64,000 nt of DNA from Sinohyriopsis cumingii. Taxonomy: Eukaryota; Mollusca; Bivalvia; Unionida; Unionidae. Below are positions 61,877 to 64,000 of the stretch, one piece after another; the first letter of the stretch is position 1; each line of letters opens with the position of its first letter. Position numbers and translations under genes: made by a program. The stretch covers positions 86,390,511-86,454,510 of the forward strand of contig CM068832.1 in NCBI GenBank assembly GCA_028554795.2, written 5' to 3'. A model generated the notes under the pieces. The model was given only the letters and a program-made list of their open reading frames with translations, did not search any database and was not told the origin of the DNA.

Positions 61877-62179
61877 TTATCTGGGAACAGAGTGCATTGG
61901 CTCAGTGTCTGCCCTAAATAGTTCAACGTCAAGAACCCAATTTGACATTTGGAAGGGTGAGCCGTACGGAGAATCGATGTCAATGACAGCCTTTGGCAAT
62001 AAGGCACGCGTGCTGTGCGTGTACTGGACGTCAATGACCTCCACTGTGTAGTCCACAAGCTTAACATATTTCTTGTCGACAAGAACGGGAACGCTACATC
62101 CAGAGTCATACAAGATGGTGGTACCTTCTCCGTTGACATTTGCGAACGCGAGGTTCTTTGATCTACATCCTGTCTTCAT
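61877..62179 (-). pseudogene. Ty3/gypsy fossil: protease part
   Basis: Contains the aspartic-protease DSG triad context (YDSGCSVPVLVDKKYV). Fossil fragment. Confidence 0.7.
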
Positions 62180-62416
62180 CTAGCACTTCTCCCTAGTGAC
62201 GGCATTCACATGGGTCTGTCGGCACTTGGGACAGTCCCATGCATAATTACCCGGGCGGTTGCAGTCGTAGCACGATGACGGCCTTCGCCGTCCTGCAAGG
62301 TCCATAATAGTGGCTGAGGCCATTCCGGATAAATGAGTGGCATCCTTACCTGTAGATGCCCCTTCCACCTTTGCGTCGCCCTGACGGTTACCAACAGCCG
62401 GCTCTCCCTTAACCAC
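62180..62416 (-). pseudogene. Ty3/gypsy fossil: gag zinc-knuckle part
   Basis: Has a CX2CX4-type knuckle-like CYDCNRPGNYAWDCPKC. Fossil fragment. Confidence 0.65.
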
Positions 62417-62511
62417 ACGACGCGACTCAGTGGGTCAGGGTCGGTCCGTAGCCCCAGAACCTCCACTCTTCGAGTGTTCCTGCTCATAGCTCTGATATAT
62501 CTATCATATCC

Positions 62512-62781
62512 GATCCAATCAAACTTAGCAGTCAATGTCCTCTCGCTTTCTGTTAACGTGGGGACGGTTGTGAATACTTCTCGTTCACCCGCGAGCTTCC
62601 ATTTGATCCAAACCGAACATTTTAACACCTAAGTGTGATGATTACAAGCCTTTGTTAAATGACTGGAGCGGTCACCTACGCCAATTCTATCCTGCGTCAA
62701 TCTTTAGACATCAAACACATGGCCGTATTAATACCCCGGCTTATACATGACTTGATAGCTGGGTACTGAGCAAACGTGACA
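62512..62781 (-). repeat. Direct repeat at the end of the Ty3/gypsy-type fossil (right)
   Basis: Partner of 60821-61090; both include GATCCAATCAAACTTA and TTTTAACACCTA(G/A)GTGTGATGA. The gag-like start lies inside this repeat, which is unusual for a true LTR. Confidence 0.65.
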
Positions 62782-64000
62782 ATAATTCTCTTCTAATTTC
62801 ACAGGAAGCTTTCCACGTGGGAGCGAGAGGCGACACTCGAAAATCGGAACGAAGGAAGTTACGTTGAGACCACGTTGGAGGTCTATCGTGATTTAAGCAG
62901 TTGGTCGAAGGCATAGTACCGGATGGAAGCGTGAAAGAGAGTTCCGGAAGTGTAATTAGAGCACGGAGTTGATGGTACCTGTATTACCGGTGTGGCCTAA
63001 TACCGGAAATTAGCATGAAAGAAAGTACTGGAAGTGCAAGGTGAGCACTGAGTGGAGGTTATCGGAAGTATCAGAGGGAAGATGTGTAACAAAATCAACA
63101 CCAAAAGGAAACGCACTACCTTAAGACTGTAATTTCACATGAGGATATTAATTTGCTACCGAATAGGATACTGACTGTATTTGTCGATAGCATTAGTGAA
63201 GAAAGTGTGGGTGAAATAGTTGGAATAAGCTGATATGTATTAAATGGTATACCTTTCACCTTGAGTCTTGTATACACCTAGACCATTAGCAGTGCAGACT
63301 GGGGTTCGGAGGTATCTAAATTTTAAAATTTAATTTCATCTATTACTTAATTTAAAATCAATAAAGTCCACGAAACACATAGACCGACGATTCACAATTA
63401 CGCGGATTAGTGTATGGGCTGTTTTATTTTCATTTTTCGCATCTTAATAAAACATTAAAACAAATATAATTTCCAATAATCGAGAGATTCCTTGTTACAA
63501 GGAAGGCTCACCAAAGACAATACCAATGTGACCTTTAACCTAAAGCCTTGCCTTTGCGAGGCAAGGAATGCGGTTGCCCATTGACAACAATAAATAAACA
63601 AATACACATTTTAAAATAATAGGCACACTATAGTAACTCACAGCCCGGTCTCCGCTGCCACAGTGGCACCTTGGGCCTCTCAAACTATACGCCAGAACTG
63701 TCTAACCCCACTTTCCCGTCTGCAATTAGGGGCTACATCCACGTTTTACATCATCTGACCATTTTCGGAAATATAATATCAACCACTATTAGTCAGTCAA
63801 TACTAAATTCAAGTTGCATGGAACATAATGACAGACGGATACCATAATCATACTATGTCTTCAAAAGTGAGGATATGACAATTTTGTAATGGCTCTGCAT
63901 AAAAAGAACGGTCAGTAAATGTGTACAGTCAAGAGCGACATCCAATACGCTTCTATCGTAAGATAGTGTAGCAGGTTTGCCCCAGTTTCTTGTAATGATT
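62782..64000. other. Right edge, no recognised gene
   Basis: Contains two loosely repeated segments around 62925-63070 (GCATGAAAGA-AGTACTGGAAGTG type) and a short perfect hairpin CCTTGCCT/AGGCAAGG at about 63546-63566. No open frame of note. Confidence 0.45.

Larger units (their letters stand above)
60821..62781 (-). mobile_element. Ty3/gypsy-type LTR retrotransposon fossil, broken
   Basis: Minus-strand remains in normal order from right to left: a gag-like start (near 62630), a zinc-knuckle part (CYDCNRPGNYAWDCPKC, near 62290), a retropepsin-like part (ILYDSGCSVPVLV, near 62100) and a reverse transcriptase/RNase H part (FVCRTDACDTVLRAV and CSRKLSAAEKNYSVSERE, near 61500-61600). Direct repeats of 270 bp bound it. 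It is incomplete, has several breaks, and looks old given the divergence of its repeats. No integrase was recognised. Confidence 0.8.

Overview
The window looks like nuclear DNA of an AT-rich invertebrate, most likely a lophotrochozoan and probably a mollusc. The reasons are long repeat-filled introns with GT/AG borders, tRNA-derived SINEs, several classes of non-LTR retrotransposon, and very many (AT)n, (ATT)n and (TATG)n microsatellites. There is no bacterial gene organisation. The species cannot be named from the sequence alone.

The one clear host gene is on the + strand. It is a SAMHD1-like HD-domain dNTP triphosphohydrolase whose recognised coding exons run from 7156 to 45688 (15 exons, about 460 codons). 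It carries the histidine/aspartate metal ligands, the CHDxGHGPFSH motif, the DVDKWDY motif and part of the GTP allosteric site. No SAM domain is visible upstream, so it looks like an HD-only form. Exon junction phases agree everywhere except around exon 10 (30320-30429). That exon needs two compensating one-base shifts in A-runs to read like its relatives, and its link to exon 11 is unsolved.

Left flank (1-7100): an unidentified open frame at the edge, a 66-bp minisatellite (1102-1497), a tRNA-derived SINE with perfect target-site duplications (1795-2119), and a CR1/L2-type LINE whose 5' half is inverted relative to its 3' half (4545-6746), the pattern of twin priming.

Introns (7501-45651): two near-full-length copies of one APE-type LINE in the same orientation, a broken one in intron 2 (10778-14728) and one with an uninterrupted 978-codon frame in the last intron (39946-43912). 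There are also more SINE copies of two families, a 58-bp tandem repeat, a 120-bp foldback, two pairs of unnamed dispersed repeats, a local tandem duplication and a decayed minisatellite.

Right flank (45.7-64 kb): no host gene was recognised. It is a graveyard of one L1/Tx1-type LINE family: a 3' part on the minus strand at 47750-50560, an ORF1 fragment head-to-tail behind it at 46480-47720, a 3' fragment that has become a 132-bp tandem repeat at 51250-51775, and a longer decayed copy on the plus strand at 56090-60065. Beyond these lies a broken Ty3/gypsy-type fossil with 270-bp direct repeats at its ends (60821-62781).
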